Positions 41,535-49,513 of a stretch of DNA of 64,000 nt are shown here, piece after piece (the first letter of the stretch is position 1; each line of letters opens with the position of its first letter). The position numbers and the translations under genes were made by a program. The DNA comes from Ricordea florida (Eukaryota; Cnidaria; Anthozoa; Corallimorpharia; Ricordeidae). Under the pieces are notes generated by a model. It had not been told where the DNA came from and did no database searches. It saw only the letters and a list, made by a program, of their open reading frames with translations. The stretch lies in contig OX453281.1 in assembly GCA_949710005.1 (NCBI GenBank), forward strand, positions 18,588,561 through 18,652,560, given 5' to 3'.

Positions 41535-42758
41535 ATGGAAGAAGAAATACCATTAGAAGATTTTCCAAAAAGATCTGATGATGATGATAATGATTTGGAT
41601 TGGGATGAAAACCCATTTTATCAAACCGCAAACACATCTACATCCCTTGAACAAGATTATCCTGGTTATGATGATTATAACCAATCAAGAGACAGGGCTC
41701 AATGGGATAAACTACCAGAAAGAATGAACCTGGGGGAAAGAGATGAGGATTATGATAGAATGAGAGAAGCTAGGCAAAAACTAAAAAGTTATTACCCAAA
41801 TTACGATCCCAATGACGGCGCATTTAATGTGCGGTTTGGAGAAAATAGTAGCATAGAAGGAAAATTAAGTGTTGCTGGTAATAATGTTTGGCATACATTA
41901 GTTGATGAAAATGGCGTTCGTAACACAGAAAATTTACCAAAAACATTTAGAAAAGCTCTAGGTGCTGATTATGAAAGCATGTTGGAAAAATATAATAATA
42001 CCCAATTAGATTTGAGGAAATCTATTGAAACAAATAATGAATTAGATAATGCATTGCAAGGATTGAAAGCAACAGCAGAAGTATATCCGCTGGAGATTGA
42101 ACGATATGTGGAAAGAGAAAAAGAACTTAGGGAATTCATTGAGAGACAACAGGTACAAAAAGCAGAAAATAAAAGTCTTTTCGATCAAACAGTTAAACAG
42201 AATGTAGAATTAAAAATACAAGCGGAAAAACTTTTGGATGAAGTAAAATTATACAAAGAAGAAATAGATAAATATAAGAAGGGTAAATCAAATGAATCAA
42301 AATTAAAACAAAGTAATGAGCGATTAAAATCTGAGGTTGATAAATTAAATGAACGACTTAGTAATAAAACATTTTCAAGTGAAGAACAATTATCAGATAT
42401 TGAGGGTCGAAAAGATGAAATAATTAAAAATTTACCGTTACGGGAGCGACTAAAGTATATCTTCAAAAAGTATGGTTTTACAGTTTTTGCTGTTTTAAGT
42501 GCTGTGGGTGTCATCATTGGGGTAATAGTTTCTAATCTTTCAAAGGGTTTATCTGCTTTGGGTAGGGGCGTAGGTAATGGGTTGAAAACTATAGGTAAAA
42601 AACTGGGTGAAATATTGCCAGGAATGGTTGGAGCAATAGTTAGCTTTCTATTCAAAACCGCAGGTCAGGTTATTGGATTTTTAGGTGAGAATGCTTGGCT
42701 TTTGATAATGGCTGTAGTTCTATATTTTGCGGAAAGTATAAAAAAGAAGAGAAAGTAA
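41535..42758 (+). CDS. Coiled-coil membrane protein (407 aa)
   Basis: Acidic N-terminus (residues 1-70), then a long coiled-coil region (about 140-290) rich in Glu, Lys and Leu. Two or three hydrophobic spans follow in the last 110 residues: FTVFAVLSAVGVIIGVIVSN, PGMVGAIVSFLFKTAGQVIG and AWLLIMAVVLYFAESI, ending in KKKRK. Gly-rich amphipathic pieces lie between them. No enzyme motif. A structural virion component or a membrane-bending protein is plausible from layout and position, but I do not recognise a named family. Confidence 0.65.
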   Translation: MEEEIPLEDFPKRSDDDDNDLDWDENPFYQTANTSTSLEQDYPGYDDYNQSRDRAQWDKLPERMNLGERDEDYDRMREARQKLKSYYPNYDPNDGAFNVRFGENSSIEGKLSVAGNNVWHTLVDENGVRNTENLPKTFRKALGADYESMLEKYNNTQLDLRKSIETNNELDNALQGLKATAEVYPLEIERYVEREKELREFIERQQVQKAENKSLFDQTVKQNVELKIQAEKLLDEVKLYKEEIDKYKKGKSNESKLKQSNERLKSEVDKLNERLSNKTFSSEEQLSDIEGRKDEIIKNLPLRERLKYIFKKYGFTVFAVLSAVGVIIGVIVSNLSKGLSALGRGVGNGLKTIGKKLGEILPGMVGAIVSFLFKTAGQVIGFLGENAWLLIMAVVLYFAESIKKKRK

Positions 42759-42762
42759 CAAA

Positions 42763-42771
42763 TTTAAAGAT
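42763..42771 (+). promoter_or_regulatory. Promoter-like box of the 42797 gene
   Basis: TTTAAAGAT, 34 bp before the ATG. Confidence 0.6.
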
Positions 42772-42796
42772 ATCATAACGTTCAGTAAAATACAAT

Positions 42797-43417
42797 ATGG
42801 ACGAATACAATGGAATTTATCCTCAATTACCTAATAATAATTTTCAAACACAAAGCGGAGATAGTGTAATTAATTTCAGACTACAAAAATCAAGCGAAGT
42901 ATTTCAAAATCTCGAGAAAGAAATTAAACATTACGAAGAAGTAAGGAAAAAATATAATAGGGCGAGAGGAATATGTACAAAAATTAGTGTTTCTGGTGGT
43001 TTGATTTCAGTTATTCTATCAGCAAGCGGTTTAGGAACTTCTCTCACGGGTTTTGGTGCTATTGTTGGTGTGCCTTTAGGTGTTGTAGGTGGTGTTTTTG
43101 GTGGGTTGTCGATTGGATTTGGTTTTGCTTCTAAAAAACTTTCTGGTAAAGTTAGTAAACACGAACAAACCGCTGCAATTGCAAAATCAAAATTAAACAC
43201 AATTAACGATTTAGTTTCAAAAGCTTTGAAAGATAATGTTATATCCGACCAAGAATTTTCTATAATTTTATCGGAGTTGGAAAAGTTTCAAAAACTAAAA
43301 CAAGAAATACGTCAAAAATTTAGAAAAGATACAGAAAAAAACTTAGACATGAGTGTGATAAGGAGGGAAGTCCGCGAAGATCTATTAAAAGAACTTACCG
43401 GAGGGAAAGGACATTAA
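42797..43417 (+). CDS. Coiled-coil protein with Gly-rich hydrophobic hairpin (206 aa)
   Basis: Helical N-terminus (to about residue 55). A 45-residue Gly/Val/Ile-rich hydrophobic hairpin follows, including GLGTSLTGFGAIVGVPLGVV and ending before SKKLSGKVSKHE. The C-terminal half is coiled-coil (LEKFQKLKQEIRQKF). The hairpin suggests membrane insertion or fusion-like packing; without homologues this is only inference. Similar stretches occur in other cnidarian hypothetical proteins as I recall, but no function is known to me. Confidence 0.6.
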   Translation: MDEYNGIYPQLPNNNFQTQSGDSVINFRLQKSSEVFQNLEKEIKHYEEVRKKYNRARGICTKISVSGGLISVILSASGLGTSLTGFGAIVGVPLGVVGGVFGGLSIGFGFASKKLSGKVSKHEQTAAIAKSKLNTINDLVSKALKDNVISDQEFSIILSELEKFQKLKQEIRQKFRKDTEKNLDMSVIRREVREDLLKELTGGKGH

Positions 43418-43489
43418 AAATTTCATATGAGAGAACTGATGTTGGTTGTAATTGTTTTGCGGGTATTAGAAGAGAGTTTAATTGATTTT

Positions 43490-43548
43490 ACATCTTATTC
43501 TTAAAAGGTCTAAAGATCACATTATTTGAAACACAAAGAATAAGATGT
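43490..43548 (+). promoter_or_regulatory. Inverted repeat around promoter box and start codon (43545 gene)
   Basis: ACATCTTATTCTT (43490-43502) and AAGAATAAGATGT (43536-43548) are perfect inverses. The box TCTAAAGAT (43509-43517) lies in the loop, 36 bp before the ATG. The ATG itself is in the right arm. Confidence 0.65.
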
Positions 43549-45146
43549 TATTGGATGATTTCAAAACTCGATACCCTAGGGCAAGCCTTGAAAAATTTAC
43601 ATTTGTGAATGACTCATTTGGCGGATATATTAAATGGAAAGTTAATGGAACAACAATTATGTCCGATGATGATCCTTCCGGTAAAACTTGGACTGAAAAT
43701 CTTTCTAATGATTTGAAAACATTATTATGGAAAGATTTAGGATTAGAAAATAAAGTTAAGGTAAGTTCATTTCCAAAAAGTTTAACATTTACAAAACAAA
43801 CATATCCAATACCTGGAGTTAAATTTGATGAATTTGCTAATGATGTGACAATAATGTTAACTAATTTAGATATATATGTTTCAGAAAAAGATCATTTCAC
43901 TGCGGCAATGACAAATGTATTTAAAAATCAGACTGTAGAACTTACTAGTGGCAAAGAAGCTAGAGCCTGGTTAAATAAACCAAATATTAATCACTGGCCT
44001 CAACAATTAAACATGGCGGTTTGGTGTGCAACTTCTGGATGCGGAGTTAGTTTAATTGAAATTTTAAATTATCCAAGAGTTATTAGAAGTTTTTTTATAT
44101 TTCACGTTTATTTTACAATAAGAAGAATATTAAATGAATTAAATGTGCCATTACCCGACGAACAAACTTTTTCTTCAAAAAATAACCCATACAACAAAAA
44201 TGTTTATAATAGATTGTGCGCAGAATTTGGGTTAAGCAATAATCAAGATTTTAAAGGATGGAATAAACCTTTAGCTGATTTTAGATTTAAGGGCGGTGCA
44301 AACCATGGAGTTGGAGATGTATTCATTGATTATGGAAAAGGATACATCCCTCCTGGAGGTGGTAGTGCGCAAGCAGTAGGAGGAGGAAATCAAAACGTAA
44401 GAATTATACATCCTAATGACCCTGATGTAAATATTTGGCCTAGTGAAATAAATAAATTTGCCGATTATGGTGGTAAAAAATTTGGTGCGACTTTAATATC
44501 TATGCTTCGAAATGATCATTTTGTAGATTTTCAATATGCGTGGTTTATACCAGAATCTGGTTATGGATTAACAAAAGCCGGATTGGGGAGAATAAATAGA
44601 TCAGTTGAGGCTTTTGTTTATTGCATATTGGGGGCTCAAGTTAATACTAGAAATTCTATTGTGGGTACTGGTGGTGGTGCAATAGAAACACAAAACGAAT
44701 TCAAAGCCTTATTTGATAGTAGTGTAATAGAAAATGATATCTCTAAATCCATCCAAAATTATCAAAAATCTGTGCAGGAAACCAAATTAAGACTTGATTT
44801 GGCTGTTGCTCCGGGTGTTTGGTTAATACCAAGTAATTTAATTATAAATACAGAAACCGTTATTGGATACAATAATAATCTGAAAATAGCAACAGAAGAT
44901 ATGAAATTTGGAGTAAATAATTCATTAAATGTTGAAACAAAAAATGTTGGAATAACTCATAGTTTAGGAACATCAAAGGTTTTATTAAATACTAATCCCC
45001 AACCAAAGAAACCTAAATTAAGAAATAACGATGAATCATACAAATCAAATGAAGCTAGTAATATAGAAACATCTTCTTCTCATCAAAATAATCTTATTGT
45101 TTTAATGCTTGCTGGAGGATTATTATCTTGGTTTTTATTTCGTTAA
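43545..45146 (+). CDS. Tail-anchored virion protein candidate (533 aa)
   Basis: A large, mixed alpha/beta protein with Gly/Asn-rich loops (IPPGGGSAQAVGGGNQNVRI) in the middle. A single C-terminal hydrophobic span follows (NLIVLMLAGGLLSWFLFR) and then the stop, so it would be held in a membrane by its tail. Gly-rich repeats near residue 370 (VGTGGGAIET). I do not recognise a family. It is the second-longest structural candidate after PolB and lies beside the penton-like gene, so a minor capsid, spike or internal membrane protein is possible. Confidence 0.6.
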   Translation: MLLDDFKTRYPRASLEKFTFVNDSFGGYIKWKVNGTTIMSDDDPSGKTWTENLSNDLKTLLWKDLGLENKVKVSSFPKSLTFTKQTYPIPGVKFDEFANDVTIMLTNLDIYVSEKDHFTAAMTNVFKNQTVELTSGKEARAWLNKPNINHWPQQLNMAVWCATSGCGVSLIEILNYPRVIRSFFIFHVYFTIRRILNELNVPLPDEQTFSSKNNPYNKNVYNRLCAEFGLSNNQDFKGWNKPLADFRFKGGANHGVGDVFIDYGKGYIPPGGGSAQAVGGGNQNVRIIHPNDPDVNIWPSEINKFADYGGKKFGATLISMLRNDHFVDFQYAWFIPESGYGLTKAGLGRINRSVEAFVYCILGAQVNTRNSIVGTGGGAIETQNEFKALFDSSVIENDISKSIQNYQKSVQETKLRLDLAVAPGVWLIPSNLIINTETVIGYNNNLKIATEDMKFGVNNSLNVETKNVGITHSLGTSKVLLNTNPQPKKPKLRNNDESYKSNEASNIETSSSHQNNLIVLMLAGGLLSWFLFR

Positions 45147-45193
45147 TGTTTTGATTATAGAAATTTAAAGATGAATATGATGTAATCAAAACA
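45147..45193 (+). promoter_or_regulatory. Inverted repeat with promoter box in the loop (before 45196)
   Basis: TGTTTTGATTA (45147-45157) and TAATCAAAACA (45183-45193) are perfect inverses. The box TTTAAAGAT (45164-45172) lies in the loop, 32 bp before the ATG. Confidence 0.65.
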
Positions 45194-45195
45194 AA

Positions 45196-45828
45196 ATGTT
45201 GAGTATTACAATGTTTGATTCAGAAACCAGGATTTATTTAGATCCACCTCTGAAAAATCTTCGTGAGATACAGCTCCTGGATTGTAATATACAAAACAAA
45301 AGATTGATTAATTTCAAGGACCGACAGACAATATTAGATGAAAAAAATAAGGGTTTCATAATTCAACCCGGTACATATTCTCTTCGTGACATTCAATCGA
45401 TCTTTATTAATGATCCTGAAGTGGAAAAGATAACAATAATTGAGACTGATACTGTTGACTATCTTTATTCAAATAAGAACACCAAAGTTAAACTTACTAG
45501 AGGGTTAGCGGTTGGTTTAGGAGTGCCTGAAGTTATAAATCCTGGTAAATTATACCCCATAAATATACAGATTAGGGAACCTTTGAGACTTATGTGTAGT
45601 ATAGTGGATAATAAGTCGTCATATATGAATAAAACCAAATATGGAGAACTTTTGAAACTCACACCATCAAACCTACTTGCAAACATACCCTCAAAGGATT
45701 ATCCATCAATTCCAATTCAAAAATATGAGAGCCTCATAAACCACTTCGATTTAACTATCTTAGATAATGAATGGAAAAAACTTGATCTGAAGGGTTCTCC
45801 CATAACTTTTAGTTTAAGATTTAGATAA
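45196..45828 (+). CDS. Penton-like minor capsid protein candidate (210 aa)
   Basis: A 210-residue beta-rich protein. The opening (MLSITMFDSETRIYLDPPL, then REIQLLDCNIQNKRLINF) has the look of Polinton/adintovirus minor capsid (single-jelly-roll penton) proteins. These begin with a LDPP-type strand followed by a conserved hydrophobic strand, as I remember them. Strands such as FIIQPGTYSLRDIQ and ITFSLRF fit a jelly roll. It would occupy the five-fold vertices. Its 3' end faces the Zn-repeat gene across a hairpin. An alternative is an unrelated fibre or tail protein. Confidence 0.5.
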   Translation: MLSITMFDSETRIYLDPPLKNLREIQLLDCNIQNKRLINFKDRQTILDEKNKGFIIQPGTYSLRDIQSIFINDPEVEKITIIETDTVDYLYSNKNTKVKLTRGLAVGLGVPEVINPGKLYPINIQIREPLRLMCSIVDNKSSYMNKTKYGELLKLTPSNLLANIPSKDYPSIPIQKYESLINHFDLTILDNEWKKLDLKGSPITFSLRFR

Positions 45829-45858
45829 ATTTCGGCGTAGCTGGTCCTTCAGGCCTTT

Positions 45859-45890
45859 TGTTATGTAACTATTATTTTAGTTATATAACA
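45859..45890. terminator. Hairpin between convergent genes
   Basis: TGTTATGTAACTA (45859-45871) faces TAGTTATATAACA (45878-45890) with one mismatch, between the ends of the penton-like and Zn-repeat genes. Confidence 0.6.
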
Positions 45891-45896
45891 TAATGT

Positions 45897-46331
45897 TCAA
45901 CATTCTTTGCAATGATACTTTTGTTTATTATGTATACATATTTGTGATCCGCCGCATTCTTTACAAAAACTTTTTTGTTTGTTGTGAAAACATATTTGTG
46001 AACCATCACATAATATGCAGTAAGATTTTCTTTTCCTATGAATGCATATTTGTGTTCCAACACATTCTTTACATTGATACTTCATTTTTTCATGAATACA
46101 TATTTGTGATCCCTCACACTCTTTACAAGAATATTTTTTAATTCCATGTACACAATAATAATTATACATTAAAATAGCTTTTGTAATTAACTTATCAATA
46201 TCCACATCTGTAAATTTTTCCAACTCATTAATTAAATTGGCTTTGAACATTTTATGGCGTCCTTTAATTTCCAACTGTCTTGCAATAAATTTTAGTTGTG
46301 GTATATTCAATCTTCGTAATTGTTGTTCCAT
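45897..46331 (-). CDS. SAP-like protein with five CxH-x6-CxxC zinc repeats (144 aa)
   Basis: The start is ATG 46331 (MEQQLRRLN), shared with the TIR; a farther ATG at 46349 lies only in the right TIR copy's extra region. Residues 1-45 are SAP-like, with IKGRHKMFKANLI matching IRGRTRMRRAEKI of PolB. From about residue 55 come five units of 18 residues, each CxH, six residues, CxxC, then a GSQI-like linker, ending in CKEC at the stop. Each unit could bind one zinc. It probably binds DNA ends or RNA; terminal-protein or regulatory function is speculation. It is expressed inward from the right TIR and is a mirror of PolB in promoter and N-terminus. Confidence 0.75.
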   Translation of the reverse strand: MEQQLRRLNIPQLKFIARQLEIKGRHKMFKANLINELEKFTDVDIDKLITKAILMYNYYCVHGIKKYSCKECEGSQICIHEKMKYQCKECVGTQICIHRKRKSYCILCDGSQICFHNKQKSFCKECGGSQICIHNKQKYHCKEC

Positions 46332-46710
46332 CTTAATATTATATTTCACTGTTTTTTCTTTTAAACCATATTCTTTTCAATTTTTTCACATAGGCTTAGT
46401 ATCAGTTTTTCATGTAGATTTTTTTTATCTCATCAATTTTTCCCCTCCGCTTTCCGACATGGTTTGTGAAAATTGTTGGTAAAATTCATTCAAAACTTTC
46501 ATGTACTTTTCCAATTACTCTTAGACAGAGATTTTCAGTCAAACTAAAACGTACTTTTAAATTTTAAGCTAAAAGGACAGAGATTTTTTTCAGTCAACCT
46601 AAAAAACGTACTTCTAAAAAATAACCCGTAAGCTAAAAAAGGACAGAGATTTTCAGTCAAATTTTAAAAATAACCTAAAAACGTACTTATAAACACGCTT
46701 ATATAGTAGT
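46323..46710 (-). repeat. Right terminal inverted repeat
   Basis: Inverted copy of 30791-31173, 5 bp longer. Contains the same three GACTGAAA...ATCTCTGTC repeats and the start of the Zn-repeat gene. Confidence 0.95.
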
Positions 46711-46715
46711 CCAGG
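46711..46715. repeat. Right target-site duplication (CCAGG)
   Basis: Same five bases as 30786-30790, directly after the right TIR. Confidence 0.7.
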
Positions 46716-46879
46716 ATTGCGTTTTTTTTTCTCCAATGGGAGTTTTAGTATTCACCTTTTGCTTAAACGTTATTTCGTTTGATAATCTTTTATAAGTAAT
46801 CAATATTATTATGATGAGCATGGTGTTAAGGAGGCATAAAAATTTTCTATCGAATTTTAGGGATTTGTATGGGAAAACA

Positions 46880-47165
46880 ACGCCCGCTGACCGGTTACCT
46901 CAGCGAGCAGTCTCGTACGGGAGGTCGCTCGGCCGGACCTTTACTGTCACGGTCTTTGAATTAATGAGGAGAAAGTGCTGCCTTAGCAATGATATCTGTA
47001 AATGGTTAGACTTTCTCGTCTTCTCGGATAAGGACGTTAAATTGTAGGTCCCGTCTCATAACCCTTGTTCGTAATAACATCGTAAGACGTTAAAGAACTC
47101 ACACCGTTCGCGAAGAGTAGCTAGGGGGTGCAGATTCCGGTGTTGTGGTCTGGCCCTTATGAGAT
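46880..47165 (+). repeat. SINE (family of 50985-51420)
   Basis: Body matches the minus-strand copy at 50985-51420: AAATGGTTAGACTTTCT, TCTTCTCGGATAAGGACG, and a shared 3' part ending near TGGTCTG. The tRNA-like head is degenerate (CAGCGAGCAGTCTCGTACGG). Confidence 0.65.
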
Positions 47166-47544
47166 GTAAGTTTATCTGTCTTCCGTAATGGTTATGTTAT
47201 GGCGCATTTGAATGTACACATATAGAATTTGCGACTTACAAATTAATTAATTTAATAATTAATGAAAAACAGACAATACGACAGACAGCATGTTACCAAA
47301 TGGCAACCTTTTTCCATGGTCTCTCTTCTTCCCGGCCCTCTCTCGCGCTCAAGGGCGGGAATGAAGAACAGAGACCCTGAGAACGACGTTGGGTGAGATG
47401 GTAGATAAAAGCAAGAATAATGACGCATAGAATGGGGTACGTTTTCACGGCATATGGCAGTGTCGTGTGACATGAAATCCACCAATCCAATAAGAACTGA
47501 TCTTTTTAAGTGTAATAAAATAAGCAGAAAAAAATACTTTAGGA

Positions 47545-47834
47545 GCAGTTTGTTACTTACTCGTACTTCGAAAGTACTTTTACATAAAAAAAGTCTGTGC
47601 AGTATTTTAGACATTCGATGGGCTAAGATCGAAATATTTTTTATATATGGGAAGACATTTTATCGTAAGGAGCAGTTCGGCACTTTATGCTACTTGAAGA
47701 CTACTTTTACAACAAAACTTTTAGCAGCATTTTTGATATTCAGTAGGCCACTTGGAGTAAAATATTTTTGACCTGTGTAAAATTGTTATAATGGGAGCAG
47801 CTTGGTACTTATAATTAAGGCTACTTCAAAAGTA
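47545..47834 (+). repeat. Degenerate tandem repeat, left part
   Basis: Units of about 115 bp with AAGTACTTTTACA, then CAGxATTTTxGAxATTCxxTxGGC and AAAATATTTTT. The array continues at 49785-50165 and was split by the Penelope insertion. Confidence 0.6.
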
Positions 47835-48037
47835 ATTGGATAAATCAAACGAGTTGATTAAGTAAGTTATACCACCGTAAGGTGAATGGGAGGTGCTGAC
47901 GTTTCGAGCGTTAGCCCTTCGTCGGAGCGAATGAGAGGATTGTGGGTTACGTACAATTTATATAGAGAAGTTTGGAGCCATGCTATTGGTGGAACCATAG
48001 CAATGTGTGAATGGAAGTGAATAAATTAGATGAATGA

Positions 48038-49060
48038 TTAAATGAATGAGAAACGTTCGTTGATACCGTGGGGATTAAGAGAACCGAGCTGGAAGATAAA
48101 CTTCTGTTCTAGGTTTTTACGGCTTTCCGTGTTGCCCTGATGCACGGAAAGGCCACATACTGCCATGTTGTGAGTTGAGTGGTTAGGTAGATTAAAGTGT
48201 CGCGCTACAGGTTTCGATGCATCTTTGTCATTTCGTTCGACGTCACGCAGGTGTTCGCGGAAACGGTCACCTAATCTCCTTCCGGTCTCGCCGATGTATA
48301 TCTTCTTGCATAAGGTGCATTTTATGCAATAGATAACATTGGCAGAAATGCATGTGAAACGGTCGGTGATTTTAAACGATCGTTTAGGTCCTGCTATTTT
48401 GTCTGTGTTATAGATGAAAGGGCAAGTTTTGCATCTTTTGCGTGTGCAGTTGAATGTGCCAGGTTGAATGCCAGGTTGAGGTGGATGAAGTTGCGCCAAC
48501 GCAGTCGTCAATGTAGCGGCGATATAGTTTAGGTTTAGGTCCGTTGTATTGGCTGAAAAATTGGTTTTCAACGTGGCCTACGAAGAGATTGGCATAGCTA
48601 GGTCCCATTTTAGTGCCCATAGCGACACCATTAATTTGTTGGTAGTAGTTGTTGGAGAATGAGAAACAGTTGAGAGTTAAAACTAGTTCGGCAAGGCGAA
48701 GTAATGTTTCTGAACTGGGCTCTTTAGTAGAGCGCTGGTTGAAATAAAATTTGAGTGCTAGAAGTCCTTCGTTGTTCGGTATGACAGTGTATAGAGAAGT
48801 GATGTCCATGGTGAAAGTAAACTTGTTTTCGCCGGAGAAGTTGAAGTCGCGGAAGATTTTTAGAGCGTGGTTGGTGTCTTTAATGTAGGATGGTAAAGAT
48901 TTGACAATGGGTACCATGATTTTGTCTAAATAGCTAGAGATAAGTTCAGTTGGGCAACTGCATGCAGAAACAATGGGTCGGCCGGGATTGTTCGGTTTGT
49001 GAATTTTAGGTTTAAAGTAGATTCGTGAAGTTCTAGGAGTTGTGATAATCAGATTCTTAG
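48038..49060 (-). pseudogene. PLE RT and GIY-YIG endonuclease, internal deletion and frameshift
   Basis: From 49060 downward the RT frame reads IYFKPKIHKPNNPGRPIV, then motif A (TFTMDITSLYTVIPN), motif B (GVAMGTKMGPSYANLF) and motif C (YRRYIDDCVG). Just after motif C the frame jumps: the rest of the RT (a couple of hundred residues in relatives) is missing. The GIY-YIG domain follows in another frame (CKTCPFI, VIYCIKCTLCKKIYIGETGR, RLGDRFREHL). Short CCTGGCATTCAA-like repeats at the junction suggest a microhomology deletion. Not functional as a whole. Confidence 0.8.
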
Positions 49061-49096
49061 CCGTGACGAATCACCTGGCACATTCAACCTGGCACA

Positions 49097-49513
49097 TTCA
49101 ACTGCACACGCAAAAGATGCAAAACTTGCCCTTTCATCTATAACACAGACAAAATAGCAGGACCTAAACGATCGTTTAAAATCACCGACCGTTTCACATG
49201 CATTTCTGCCAATGTTATCTATTGCATAAAATGCACCTTATGCAAGAAGATATACATCGGCGAGACCGGAAGGAGATTAGGTGACCGTTTCCGCGAACAC
49301 CTGCGTGACGTCGAACGAAATGACAAAGATGCATCGAAACCTGTAGCGCGACACTTTAATCTACCTAACCACTCAACTCACAACATGGCAGTATGTGGCC
49401 TTTCCGTGCATCAGGGCAACACGGAAAGCCGTAAAAACCTAGAACAGAAGTTTATCTTCCAGCTCGGTTCTCTTAATCCCCACGGTATCAACGAACGTTT
49501 CTCATTCATTTAA
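49097..49513 (+). pseudogene. GIY-YIG endonuclease domain, plus-strand arm
   Basis: Open frame of 138 codons without a start Met. It begins FNCTRKRCKTCPF and contains the GIY-YIG core (YCIKCTLCKKIYIGETGRRL) and the catalytic-region RxxxH (FREHLRDVERN). It ends ERFSFI like the minus arm. Same sequence as the minus-strand copy; an RT-less arm. Confidence 0.75.

Larger units (their letters stand above)
30791..46710. mobile_element. Intact Maverick/Polinton (adintovirus-like) element
   Basis: A 15,920-bp integrated self-synthesising DNA element or virus. The TIRs (30791-31173 and 46323-46710) are identical by eye apart from one 5-bp indel. CCAGG flanks both ends (30786-30790, 46711-46715). It encodes protein-primed-type PolB, a retrovirus-like integrase, an A32-like ATPase, a double-jelly-roll capsid candidate and a penton-like protein, which defines the group. 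All genes are intron-free, open and AT-rich. Fifteen genes are called here. I see no Ulp1/adenain-like protease, which most animal Polintons carry. Known Polintons usually duplicate 6 bp, so 5 bp is slightly off type. Confidence 0.9.

Noticed and set aside
43427..43504. 25-codon hydrophobic ORF between the 42797 and 43545 genes
   Set aside because: No promoter box at the usual distance and it overlaps the inverted repeat; probably chance.
30781..46756. ATTCACC at 30781-30787 and 46750-46756 as a 7-bp target duplication
   Set aside because: It would leave 39 bp on the right without inverted partner; CCAGG fits the TIR ends exactly.
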